From CAZLRH01 sp964562015 (GTDB lineage Bacteria > Verrucomicrobiota > Verrucomicrobiia > Opitutales > JABDGR01): a DNA stretch of 44,803 nucleotides. This document shows positions 16,374 through 24,758 of the stretch, piece after piece. Each line of letters starts with the position of its first letter. Position 1 is the first letter of the stretch. Location of the stretch: assembly GCA_964562015.1 (NCBI GenBank), contig CAZLRH010000027.1, positions 1 through 44,803 of the forward strand, written 5' to 3'. Below the pieces are notes generated by a model. That model was not told the origin of the DNA, ran no database searches, and worked only from the letters and a program-made list of their open reading frames with translations. The position numbers and the translations under genes are program-made.

Positions 16374-17159
16374 TCAGCTGCTTTTTGGATTTTCAAATTC
16401 CAGCCACGCTTCGTCGGAGCGGTCGATCTCGTCGCGGGGGACGAAGGTGATTTCGGGGGCGTCGGCGGGGTTGAGGTAGGCGCGCTCGCCCTGGCCGGCG
16501 ATGTAGTGGGTGCAGTGGAGGACGGACTGCATCCAGCGCAGGCGGGTGTCGCGCGCGGGGCTCACCTGTTCGGGCGTGCATTCAACGGGCGGGAGCGTCA
16601 AAAAGCAATCCCCGCCCTCGTGCAGCTTCAGCGCGCCATCGCACCGGCGGGCGCGGACGATTTCGCCCGCATAGGGCACATCCACAAAAACATCGTCCAC
16701 CGTGCAGGCGGCGCGCCGCACGGCCGGGTCGCTGGAGCGCACCACGCGCACACCTGCCAGGAGCCCGAGGCCCGCGTACATTTGCAGGCAAAAATCCGCG
16801 ACGTTCGTGGCGGTGACTTTCTTGAAAATCTCGATGAGCGGCTTTTCGATGTGCGCGCCCAGTTGCCGCGCCATGTTGGCGGGCCAGTCCGGGACGATGC
16901 GCTTCAAGTATTGCGGCGACCACTTGCGCTGGATCTTGTTGGCGAAAAGGAAATTCAGGCGCTGGGCCGCGCCGGTGCGGCGGTCATGCACGATGGTCTG
17001 GGTCTCGCGCGGGTCGTGGTCGCTGTCGTGATAAAAAAAGACGATTTCGCCGCCGATTTCCTGCTGGAGACGGCGGGCGGTGACGATTTTCGCGACGAGA
17101 AAACGCCGTGGGAAAAAACCGCAGGGCTGCTGGCCGAAACCGATGACGGGCGCGCTCAT
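16374..17159 (-). CDS. Short BshC-like protein (candidate bacillithiol cysteine ligase)
   Basis: A 261-aa protein, about half the usual 540 of BshC. Three stretches resemble the BshC core. Near the N-terminus, IGFGQQPCGFFPRRFLVAK parallels the TGQQAGLFTGPLYTIYK region; VFFYHDSDHDPRE parallels VFWIAGEDHDFEE; near the C-terminus, VSPARDTRLRWMQ plus THYIAGQGERAYL parallels LSPSALLRPV plus PTVAYVGGPGEIAY. What is missing is the long coiled-coil C-terminal part and much of the middle. BshC attaches cysteine to GlcN-malate, the last bacillithiol step. With bshA and bshB1 nearby this is the likely third enzyme. Its ATG overlaps the symporter stop by 4 bp. The match is by eye and not tested. Confidence 0.65.
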   Translation of the reverse strand: MSAPVIGFGQQPCGFFPRRFLVAKIVTARRLQQEIGGEIVFFYHDSDHDPRETQTIVHDRRTGAAQRLNFLFANKIQRKWSPQYLKRIVPDWPANMARQLGAHIEKPLIEIFKKVTATNVADFCLQMYAGLGLLAGVRVVRSSDPAVRRAACTVDDVFVDVPYAGEIVRARRCDGALKLHEGGDCFLTLPPVECTPEQVSPARDTRLRWMQSVLHCTHYIAGQGERAYLNPADAPEITFVPRDEIDRSDEAWLEFENPKSS

Positions 17160-18856
17160 GCGGACGAGACCTCCGTTTTCGGCAGCGCCAACTGGATGAT
17201 GAGTCCGAAAAGAATACAGATGGCCGGGCCGAGGAGGTTGTACCAAAGGTAGGAAATATCGAGCAGGTTATAGAGTTCAATCACGAGCACCTGGGCGGCC
17301 AAGGCGCCCCAAAAGGCGGCGGTGCCGCGCACCCAGCGCACGAAAAACGCCAGGAGAAACAAACCCAGCACCGCGCCGTAAAAGAGCGAGCCGACGATGT
17401 TCACCGCCTGCACGAGATTTTCCTGGAGATTGGCAAATAAGGCGAAGCAGATGGCCACCAGGCCCCAACAGCCGGTAAAGACCTTGGACATGGCCACGCA
17501 GTGCGCGTCGCTGGCCTCGGGGTGCAAAAGAAAGCGGTAAAAATCCACGGTGGTGGTCGAGCCGAGGGCGCTGATTTCCGCGGCCTTGGAGGAAAAGGTC
17601 GCCGCAAAAAACGCCGCGATCAACAGCCCGATGACTCCATGCGGCAGGTAATGCAGAATGAAATTGATGAAAACATAATCGGAGTCGTTGCCTTGGGCGC
17701 CGGGCGAGGATTCGGCGATGGCGGTTTTGGTGGCAGCGCGGGCGGTCTCGAGGCGATCATGCGCCAGGGCCGCGGCGGTTTTCGCGTGGTTTTCCGCCGC
17801 GGTGTCGCCCGCCTGCCGGGCGGTGAGCCAGGCCTGGAGTTGCTGGCGCTCTTCGGCATGGGCGGTGGTGAACTCCTGCTCCAGCGCGCGCAATTGAGCA
17901 CCCGCCCCGTGGGCCACCGCCTCGCGCCAGGCCGTTTCGTTAAAATTCACCGGCGGAGTTTCAAACTGGTAAAACACGAAAATCAGCACGCCGAGCAGGA
18001 GGATGCAGAACTGCATGGGAATTTTGCACACGGCATGAAACATCAGCCCCAGCCGGCTTTCCCGCAACGGCCCGCCCGTCAGGTAGCGCTGCACCTGGGA
18101 TTGGTCCGTGCCGAAATAAGACAGCGCGAGAAACATGCCGCCAAGGGTGCCCGTCCACACGGTGTAGCGCTCATGGGGATCCACGGAAAAACTCACCGCA
18201 TTCAATTTGTGAAAACTCCCGGCGACGGTGAGGGCGTCGCCAAAGCCGAGGCCCGCGGGTAATTTCTCCAGGAGCAGCACAAAGGCCGTCAGCATCCCTG
18301 CAAAAATCAGCGCGATCTGGTATTTTTGCGTCACCGTCACGGCCTCGTTGCCGCCTGTGACGGTATAAATCGTCGCGAGCACCCCGCTGCCGATGATGGT
18401 GGCATCCAATGGCCAGCCCAGAATGGTGGAAAGCACGATGGCGGGCGCGTAAATGGTCAGACCCGCGCCCAGCCCGCGTTGCACGAGAAACAACGCCGCG
18501 CCGAGCAACCGGGTTTTTTGATCGAACCGCTGGCCGAGGTACTCGTAGGCGGTGTAAACATTCAGTTTCCGGTAAATCGGGAGGAAGACCGCGGCGATGA
18601 CGATCATCGCCAGCGGCGCGCCGAAATAATTCTGCACGAAACTCAATCCATCCTGATAACCCTGGCCGGGAATGGACAAAAACGTGGTCGCGCTCGCCTG
18701 GGTGGCGATGACCGAAAGGCCGATGACAAACCAGGGCGTGTGGCCCTCCCCTTTCAAATAGGTTTCGAGGCTGCGGCGGCCCCGCGTGCGCCACATGCCG
18801 TAAGCGACAATGCCGAGCATCGTGCCGAGCAGCACGACATAATCGAGCGTGCTCAC
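17156..18856 (-). CDS. Sodium:solute symporter (SSS family)
   Basis: A 566-aa transporter with about 13 membrane segments, starting from GTG 18856 (VSTLDYVVLLGTMLGIVAYG). SSS marks are GYQDGLSFVQNYFGAPLAM, TIYTVTGGNEAVTVTQKYQ, GTDQSQVQRYLTGGPLRESR and AAFFAATFSSKAAEISALGS. A hydrophilic, probably coiled-coil insert of some 90 residues (for example ALEQEFTTAHAEERQQLQAW) splits two membrane segments at about residues 335-425. Substrate is unknown. The GTG overlaps the stop of the 52-aa membrane protein (GTGA), and its own stop overlaps the BshC-like start (ATGA). The chain suggests a substrate linked to thiol or sugar-amide metabolism. A longer frame to 18937 is unlikely. Confidence 0.87.
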   Translation of the reverse strand: MSTLDYVVLLGTMLGIVAYGMWRTRGRRSLETYLKGEGHTPWFVIGLSVIATQASATTFLSIPGQGYQDGLSFVQNYFGAPLAMIVIAAVFLPIYRKLNVYTAYEYLGQRFDQKTRLLGAALFLVQRGLGAGLTIYAPAIVLSTILGWPLDATIIGSGVLATIYTVTGGNEAVTVTQKYQIALIFAGMLTAFVLLLEKLPAGLGFGDALTVAGSFHKLNAVSFSVDPHERYTVWTGTLGGMFLALSYFGTDQSQVQRYLTGGPLRESRLGLMFHAVCKIPMQFCILLLGVLIFVFYQFETPPVNFNETAWREAVAHGAGAQLRALEQEFTTAHAEERQQLQAWLTARQAGDTAAENHAKTAAALAHDRLETARAATKTAIAESSPGAQGNDSDYVFINFILHYLPHGVIGLLIAAFFAATFSSKAAEISALGSTTTVDFYRFLLHPEASDAHCVAMSKVFTGCWGLVAICFALFANLQENLVQAVNIVGSLFYGAVLGLFLLAFFVRWVRGTAAFWGALAAQVLVIELYNLLDISYLWYNLLGPAICILFGLIIQLALPKTEVSSA

Positions 18857-19011
18857 GAGTAAACGTGCGTCAACACGGTGAGCGCGACGATGTAAAGCAC
18901 CAGGCTGACCCCGATAAAAATGTACACCGCGCGCCACGTGCGCAGACCCGGCAAACCGGGAGTTTCAATGGCCGCGGGCGACGCGGCGGGAGCGGGCGCG
19001 GTCGGCTTCAT
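18853..19011 (-). CDS. 52-aa single-span membrane protein between PIG-L and symporter genes
   Basis: A short gene read directly from the minus strand. It encodes MKPTAPAPAASPAAIETPG, then LPGLRTWRAVYIFIGVSLVL and YIVALTVLTHVYS. The N-terminal 25 residues are Ala/Pro-rich and probably cytoplasmic; one 20-residue hydrophobic helix follows. The ATG overlaps the stop of the large PIG-L gene by 4 bp (ATGA), and its stop overlaps the GTG of the symporter gene (GTGA). Such tight overlaps on both sides strongly support a real gene. It could be a small partner of the symporter, as seen for some SSS transporters, but no family is recognised. Confidence 0.82.
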   Translation of the reverse strand: MKPTAPAPAASPAAIETPGLPGLRTWRAVYIFIGVSLVLYIVALTVLTHVYS

Positions 19012-21518
19012 TTCCCGAGAGAAACCAGATTCGCGAACAACCGGAACGCGCCGGGCACGCCCGCCGGCAGTTCACGGAAAAACACCAGCCCGGTGTAAAC
19101 AACGTAGCCCTGGCCGTATTTCGCCACGAGCAGGCCGCCCTGGAGCGGGTCCTCGCCCGGGTCGCTGAAGGCGAGGAGCGGCGTAAAGCGGGCGTCCCAC
19201 TGGCTGGGGAAATAAATGCCGCGTTCCTGGACCCAGCCGTCGAAGTCGGCGAGCGTAATTTTATTCGGCGTGGTGAGGGCGGGATGATCGGGAACGAGAA
19301 AGGTCGGCGTGGCGTGCTCATCCGTGATGCGCAACGCGGACTGCTTGAGCGCGAGGGGCCCAAATTGGCCGGGGGTCTGGTTGCTCACGTCGCTGCGGTT
19401 GTATTGCACGATGAGATTGCCGCCGCCCTCGACCCAGGAAAAAAGCGCGGGCAAGTTGGGAAACAAATCCGTGCGCACTTCAAAAGCGCGGATGCCCAGG
19501 ACCACGGCGTCGAGATTTTTCAGCTTTTCGGGAGTGAGGTCGGCGCCCGTGAGCGGGGTGACGTTGTAGCCCATTTGCGCGAGACACACGGCGATGTCGT
19601 CGCCCGCGCCGGGCAGATAACCGACATTTTTTCCGCGGATGGCGAGATTGAGGCTGAGCACGCGCAACTTGGCCGGCGGCTGCAGCAACTGCACGGGAAT
19701 GTGACCGTAGGCCAGCACAATGCGCTCGGTGTTGTAGCGCACGCCGTTGATGACGGCGCGGGCTTCGAGCCGGACGGACGCAGCCTGGTCGGGCGCGGTC
19801 ACGGTGAAGGTGACTTTTTCCGTGTCGCCGACATTGGGGATGGAGAAAAGCTGGACCGCGGGAAAAACTTTCCAGCCGGGCGGCGCGGCGATTTGCACGG
19901 CGCCCTGGACAGTGTGCCGGGCGGCCGTGACATCGACTTCCACGGTTTTGGCCGCGCCGGGCGCGAACAATTCCACGTCGCTGGGAAAACTGAGCGAGAC
20001 GGGCGCAATGACATCGAGGCGGCGGCGAATTTCGGTATTGTCCGCCGCGGTGGTCACCTGCACCGGTTCGTCGGGGAGGACCAGCGTTTGGCCGCCGACA
20101 GAAAAGACCTGGCCAAGGGGGAAAACGGGCGGATTTTCCGGCAAGCCGATGAGCGCCGGATCGTCCACGCGCGCCATGCCGGGCGTGCCTTCCTCGCGCA
20201 GCCAGTAAGGCGTGCTGAGCGGAGTTTTGGCGGGCAGGATTTGCGGGGCGTCGCGGGTGGCCGGCTGGTTCGGCTGCAAATCCACCGGGGCGCCGGCGGG
20301 TGCGTCGGCACCGGGAAAATTCACGCCGAGCCAGCGCACGGGCACCTTCGAAGTGACCATCGCGGTCTCATGCAAGGGCAGGATTTCACCGGGGACGACT
20401 TCCGCCTGCGGGGTGACGGTGGCAAAGGAAAGGCCGAGGCAGGATTGCAGGATGCGGTCGAGCTGGCCGCGCTTTTCCTCGACGACGGGATCCGTCGGCA
20501 AGGCGGAGAGCTTCGTGCGCAGCGCGAGCAAAGCGGGCATGCTGGCGGCAGGATCTTGCGCATTGAATTTGGCGAGGGCGTCGTCGGCGAGTTGCGCGAT
20601 GTCCGCGCCGCCGGGGTAGCGCGCCCAGGTGGTGACCACGCCGTCCAGGAGGTCGGTGGTGGCCGGCTCGCCATCGAGCAATGAAAAAGTTTCGCCGCCC
20701 GCGCCGCCGCGCACGCCGGTGTTGCCAAAGCCCTGGGTCTTGTGCATCTGGCGGCTGCGCGCGGCGATTTGGGCGAACGATTCGCCGGTGGCGGCATCAG
20801 TGCCGCTATCATCCATACGCACCGTATTGGCAGGAGGAGCCGCCCCAGCGCCGCGGCCACCACCGCCGCCGTTGACCATGATGCGCTTCGGCTGCCAGGG
20901 TTGCAGAGTTGTCAATTGGTCGGGAAAAGCCTTCGGGTCGCCGGCCAGTTTGAACGCCTCGAGCGCGAGCACGGCGGACGCGGTGTGGTGGCCGTGGGTG
21001 TTGCTCGGCAAAGGGGAAAAACGCGTGACGATGACATCGGGCCGGAATTCGCGAATCACGCGCACGATGTCGGCCACCACCTGCTCGCGGTCCCAGGTCT
21101 TCAGCGTATCGAGATAATCCTTGGAATAGCCGAAGTCGAAGGCGCGGGAAAAATACTGCCGGGCGCCGTCCACGCTGCGCGCGGCCAATAATTCCTGCGT
21201 GCGCAGGACGCCTAGCTCAGGCCCGAGCTCAGGGCCGAGGACGTTTTGGCCGCCGTCGCCGCGGGTGAGCGAGAGATAGGCGGTACGGTAATCGCGTCCG
21301 CGCGCGAGATAGGCCAGCAACTGGTTATTCTCGTCATCGGGGTGGGCCGCGACGAGGAGCACGCTGCCGAGTTCACGAAAACTGCGCAACTCTTGCTGAA
21401 TAGCTGGCGCAGGCAGGGGCTCGGACGCGCGAACACAGATTATACTTGCCGCCAAAATAAGCACGGCGGCAGACCCAGCGCACCGCCGTGCACCCGACCA
21501 TGAAGGATAGATTTTCAT
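19008..21518 (-). CDS. Large secreted PIG-L family deacetylase with C-terminal amidotransferase-like domain
   Basis: An 836-aa protein with a signal peptide (CAGSAAVLILAASIICVRA). The N-terminal PIG-L domain has the zinc site SVLLVAAHPDDENNQLLAYL, TRGDGGQNVLGPELG and the later histidines in SNTHGHHTASAVLALEAF. A Gly-rich loop (VNGGGGGRGAGAAPPANT) follows. The middle, about residues 350-600, is beta-rich; the C-terminus (GYLPGAGDDIAVCLAQMGYN, LDAVVLGIRAFEVR) resembles class I glutamine-amidotransferase-like domains. It probably hydrolyses N-acetyl sugars outside the cytoplasm; the specific substrate is unknown. It heads a chain of four overlapping genes ending in the BshC-like gene. ATG 21518 was chosen; 21524 is possible. 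Confidence 0.87.
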   Translation of the reverse strand: MKIYPSWSGARRCAGSAAVLILAASIICVRASEPLPAPAIQQELRSFRELGSVLLVAAHPDDENNQLLAYLARGRDYRTAYLSLTRGDGGQNVLGPELGPELGVLRTQELLAARSVDGARQYFSRAFDFGYSKDYLDTLKTWDREQVVADIVRVIREFRPDVIVTRFSPLPSNTHGHHTASAVLALEAFKLAGDPKAFPDQLTTLQPWQPKRIMVNGGGGGRGAGAAPPANTVRMDDSGTDAATGESFAQIAARSRQMHKTQGFGNTGVRGGAGGETFSLLDGEPATTDLLDGVVTTWARYPGGADIAQLADDALAKFNAQDPAASMPALLALRTKLSALPTDPVVEEKRGQLDRILQSCLGLSFATVTPQAEVVPGEILPLHETAMVTSKVPVRWLGVNFPGADAPAGAPVDLQPNQPATRDAPQILPAKTPLSTPYWLREEGTPGMARVDDPALIGLPENPPVFPLGQVFSVGGQTLVLPDEPVQVTTAADNTEIRRRLDVIAPVSLSFPSDVELFAPGAAKTVEVDVTAARHTVQGAVQIAAPPGWKVFPAVQLFSIPNVGDTEKVTFTVTAPDQAASVRLEARAVINGVRYNTERIVLAYGHIPVQLLQPPAKLRVLSLNLAIRGKNVGYLPGAGDDIAVCLAQMGYNVTPLTGADLTPEKLKNLDAVVLGIRAFEVRTDLFPNLPALFSWVEGGGNLIVQYNRSDVSNQTPGQFGPLALKQSALRITDEHATPTFLVPDHPALTTPNKITLADFDGWVQERGIYFPSQWDARFTPLLAFSDPGEDPLQGGLLVAKYGQGYVVYTGLVFFRELPAGVPGAFRLFANLVSLGK

Positions 21519-21583
21519 CCGCATTTCCCGAAGGTTGAAAAGCGGGCCGCGACCATGCGCCCACGCACCGCGAAGCTGTGGTG

Positions 21584-22198
21584 TCACTGCTTCACCTTAA
21601 ACGGCACCGAGAACAAGGTGTTTTCCCAAAACGCTTTCAACACTCCACCGCCCGAGGCCGTATCCGGCACGAGGGCGATGGTGAATTCGTCCACCTGTTT
21701 GTCCAAGGTTTCTTTCTTCATATCCACGCGAGCGAGTTCATTGGCCTGAATGGCGGGCGTGTAAGGGATGCCCCACTGGCCGATTTGCTTGTTGATGATG
21801 AGCTTTGTCGCGCCCTTGTCGTCGGGGAACATGCAAAGGGTATAGGCGCCCGCGGGCACGGTCGTGCCGCCGATATCGAGCGGAACCTGGGTGATGAGCG
21901 TGGTCGCTTCATCCGAACCCATGCGCCAGACGGCACCCCATGGGACGAGCGCGCCCCAGATTTTGCGGACTTCCGTGGTGCCTTCTTTTTTGGAAAGCGG
22001 GCGGCCGTAAGTGACCGTCACGAGCGGGCCATTGCGCGCCCCGACGTGCAGGCTGATGGTTTCGTGCGGGCTCAAGCGCGCGGCGGACGGCGGTGGCACC
22101 GGCACCGGGGCCGAGGCAGCCGGCGCCGCGGTTTGGGCCGAGGCGCTCAACGCGGCCAAAGCGGAAATAAGGGCGAGGGTAAACTTGAATCCTTGCAT
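21584..22198 (-). CDS. DUF2911 family secreted protein
   Basis: A 204-aa exported protein with a signal peptide (MQGFKFTLALISALAALSAS) and a Pro/Ala linker. The DUF2911 core shows VTVTYGRPLSKKEGTTEVRK, LVPWGAVWRMGSDEATTLIT and VPAGAYTLCMFPDDKGATKL, the usual W-R-x-G-x-[ND]-E-A-T pattern and the AGxYxL turn. DUF2911 proteins occur widely in Bacteroidota and Verrucomicrobiota; their role is not established. It lies 65 bp upstream of the large PIG-L gene on the same strand, so both may form one transcript. Start ATG 22198. Confidence in the family is high, in function nil. Confidence 0.88.
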   Translation of the reverse strand: MQGFKFTLALISALAALSASAQTAAPAASAPVPVPPPSAARLSPHETISLHVGARNGPLVTVTYGRPLSKKEGTTEVRKIWGALVPWGAVWRMGSDEATTLITQVPLDIGGTTVPAGAYTLCMFPDDKGATKLIINKQIGQWGIPYTPAIQANELARVDMKKETLDKQVDEFTIALVPDTASGGGVLKAFWENTLFSVPFKVKQ

Positions 22199-22348
22199 AA
22201 GGTCTTCTCCAGTTCGGGGGTTGTACCGGATCGGGGTGGACGGCTTCGTCCCCCAGCCCGCCGGGTTTCTTTCAGCCTAGCAACCCACCCAAGAACACGA
22301 AAGCCCAAAATGTGTTCCCGTGAGTAGCGGCCTGCAGTTACGCAAGAC

Positions 22349-23512
22349 CTAAATAAACGGCCGGCGGTCGAGCACGAGGCGGAGCGGCCAGTCAGTCACC
22401 ACTTCCTGCGCGCCGAGAAATTGCTGCGCTTCCGCGGCGATGCTAAGGGCGGCGGTCACCAAATGCACCGTCAGCCGGCCCGTAAAGGTGGCGCGGCGGC
22501 CGGCGGGGCTGTAAACCTCGGTCATCAATCTTGTCATCACCCCGCGCACCACTTCGCGCACGTCGTCGAACCGATGCGGGGCGTAACGGAGCGTGCGGGT
22601 CATTAGAAAAATCGCATCGAGCGTCATCCACAGATGGTTGGTCGCCATCCAATAGCCGTCGGCCTGCTGGAGGCGCAGGACGGTGTCGATGCGCGCTTCC
22701 GGGTACGGCATGTGCCGGTTGAAATAATTATAGAGAAAGCTGTAGTGGAACGTGCCGCCAATCTGGTCGGAGTCGCCGGTGGCGGGCTTTTCGCGTCCCA
22801 TCAAACCATTGTGCGGGTCGAAGAGGCTCTCGCATTTCGCGAAATAAGCGTCGAACCACGCCTTCGTGCCCAAGGCGGGCACCAGCGCGAAAATGGAGCC
22901 GACGCCCGCGCCCTTGTGGCTCTCGGTGTAAACGGCGGTTTTCCAGTCGAGCGTTTCGAGAAAGGCGGCGGGGTCCGCGTATTCCGGCCCCATCTTGACC
23001 GGCAATTTCGGCGTGAGATTGAGCAACTGCATCGCCGCCAGCGCAAACGCGGTGTTGTGCAAGGGATCGTGGCTCGGTTCCTTTTCCAGCAGCCAGCCGG
23101 TGTCGGGATTTTGCAACGACTGGAAGGCCGCCGCCCACTCGGTCCGCTCCGCTTCCGTCGGACGCAACGCGCCGAGCGAATACAGGATGCAGGCCATGTC
23201 GGACACCCCGTATAGCTCGAGCACGTCCTTGCCCGGTTCACGGGCGTAATGGCCCGCGCCACCGGGGAGTTTGACCGAAGGCTCCAACTCCGCGGTGATC
23301 CACTTAACAAATTCGCGCAGGTCGAAGGTCGGCGCGGGTGCGGTCGTTTTGGGCGACGCAGCCGGGCTCGAAACTTGCGCTGACGCCGAACCAGGCAGGG
23401 CCGACAGCACCGTCAGTGCTCCGAGACCGCCTGCCCCGCGCCGCAAAAAATCGCGGCGACTGGAGGGTGACGGACTCGACAAAGCTGGCGATGGCTCAGC
23501 TCGCGATTTCAT
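22349..23512 (-). CDS. Tat-exported alpha/alpha-toroid protein of unknown function
   Basis: A 387-aa protein with a twin-arginine signal (SSRRDFLRRGAGGLGALTVL, then a cut near ASA). The mature part is helix-rich and has repeated elements such as QSLQNPDTGWLLE and RLQQADGYWMATNHLWM, reminiscent of QW-type motifs in terpenoid-cyclase or prenyltransferase-like alpha/alpha toroids; also FHYSFLYNYFNRHMPYPEAR. No DxDD or DxD that would make a cyclase likely is visible, so the fold, not the activity, is the inference. Tat export suggests a cofactor or folding in the cytoplasm. It lies between DUF2911 and SMP-30 genes on the same strand, with 150 bp and 39 bp gaps. Confidence 0.75.
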   Translation of the reverse strand: MKSRAEPSPALSSPSPSSRRDFLRRGAGGLGALTVLSALPGSASAQVSSPAASPKTTAPAPTFDLREFVKWITAELEPSVKLPGGAGHYAREPGKDVLELYGVSDMACILYSLGALRPTEAERTEWAAAFQSLQNPDTGWLLEKEPSHDPLHNTAFALAAMQLLNLTPKLPVKMGPEYADPAAFLETLDWKTAVYTESHKGAGVGSIFALVPALGTKAWFDAYFAKCESLFDPHNGLMGREKPATGDSDQIGGTFHYSFLYNYFNRHMPYPEARIDTVLRLQQADGYWMATNHLWMTLDAIFLMTRTLRYAPHRFDDVREVVRGVMTRLMTEVYSPAGRRATFTGRLTVHLVTAALSIAAEAQQFLGAQEVVTDWPLRLVLDRRPFI

Positions 23513-23551
23513 GACGGCAAGACGCGGCCGGGTTAAGCCCGTGCCGGGAAT

Positions 23552-24709
23552 TTACTTGTTCGTGTTGGCGCCTTTGACGAGCGTCGGAATCGAGTAAAAG
23601 CCCGTGCGCGCCGTGAAATAGAGCGTCGAGCGATCCGGGCCGCCGAAAGCCATGTTGGCGGGCTGTTCCGGCACCTGAATGCTGCCGATGCGTTCGCCGG
23701 TCTTCGTGTCCACCACTTGCACTCCCCCGCTGCTCAGGTACAGATTACCCTTGTTGTCGAGGGTCATGCCGTCCGAGCCGATTTTGCAGATGAGGCGCTT
23801 GTTGGTCAGCGAGCCATCGGGCTGGATGTCAAAACCGTAGGTCTCGTTCGCGCCGATGTCCGCGACGTAAAGCGTTTTGCCGTCGGGGGTGCCGATGATG
23901 CCGTTGGGCGTGTTGTAATCGCTGACGACGCGCGTGAGCGTCTTGTGGTCGGGCGAGAGGAAGAAGACCGTCTTGAACGGCTTGCCGTCCTTATCAACCT
24001 GCTCGGACTGGCGGCCCGGCGCCCACCACTTGCGCGCATAAAAAGGATCCGTCAGGTACATGCCGCCGTCGGGACGAATCCACACGTCATTCGGCCCGCC
24101 GAGCAATTTGCCCTGGTAATCCTTCACCAGCACCGTGTGCTTCGGGAGAGTGATGTTGCCAGAGCGGTTCGGGTCACCGAAGGCGGGATTGAGCGGCTGC
24201 GGGTAGGGAATCGTTTCCTTTTCCGTGAGCGAAATGGACCAGAGCTCGTTGCGTTCGTCCGCGCAGGAGATGAGGTTGCCCTTGCTGTCAAAAGCCATGC
24301 CGTTCGAATAACCGGCGGGGTGCATGAACACGGACAAGGTTTTGTCCGCGACATTCCAGTGCATGATTTTGTTGCTGTTCTGCTCGACGAAATAAATGTC
24401 GCCATTGGGCGCGACGGAAGCGCCTTCGGTGAAGGGAGCGCCATCCACCGTGTAGGACTCGGTCGGGAGCGTCGCGAGTTTTGTAACTTTGGCGTCGGGC
24501 GCGATAGTCGGGGGCAAACCCATGGGCGGCAAGCCACCGCGGCGGCCGCCGCGGACGGGAGCAGGCGGCTGGCCAGTAGTGGCGGCGGACGGCTGCAAGG
24601 CCGGGTTTTGCGAGGGCGAAGCACTCGGGGGCGTGGCCGGTTGATCGGCGGCCAGCAGGGAAAGCGAACCCGCCACCGTGGCGAGCGTGAAGAGCGAGGG
24701 TAGTTTCAT
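23552..24709 (-). CDS. Secreted SMP-30/gluconolactonase-like beta-propeller
   Basis: A 385-aa protein with a signal peptide (MKLPSLFTLATVAGSLSLLA), a Pro/Ala linker and a short basic tract PVRGGRRGGLPPMGLPP. The propeller covers about residues 75-380: EGASVAPNGDIYFVEQNS, YSNGMAFDSKGNLISCADE, GGPNDVWIRPDGGMYLTDPF, NTPNGIIGTPDGKTLYVADI and ANMAFGGPDRSTLYFTA. The Glu, Asn and Asp set of gluconolactonase-like metal sites can be seen in EGA, PND and PNGI. It could open a sugar lactone in the periplasm, a step missing from the sugar-acid operon at 28-35 kb, but this is inference. Start ATG 24709. Confidence 0.87.
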   Translation of the reverse strand: MKLPSLFTLATVAGSLSLLAADQPATPPSASPSQNPALQPSAATTGQPPAPVRGGRRGGLPPMGLPPTIAPDAKVTKLATLPTESYTVDGAPFTEGASVAPNGDIYFVEQNSNKIMHWNVADKTLSVFMHPAGYSNGMAFDSKGNLISCADERNELWSISLTEKETIPYPQPLNPAFGDPNRSGNITLPKHTVLVKDYQGKLLGGPNDVWIRPDGGMYLTDPFYARKWWAPGRQSEQVDKDGKPFKTVFFLSPDHKTLTRVVSDYNTPNGIIGTPDGKTLYVADIGANETYGFDIQPDGSLTNKRLICKIGSDGMTLDNKGNLYLSSGGVQVVDTKTGERIGSIQVPEQPANMAFGGPDRSTLYFTARTGFYSIPTLVKGANTNK

Positions 24710-24758
24710 GGGGAGGAAGTAGTGTTGGGGGTTGATTTAAAAAGACAATCCTAAGAAT

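Noticed and set aside
19284..20684. A 466-codon plus-strand frame
   Set aside because: Antisense to the large PIG-L gene and lacks recognisable domains.
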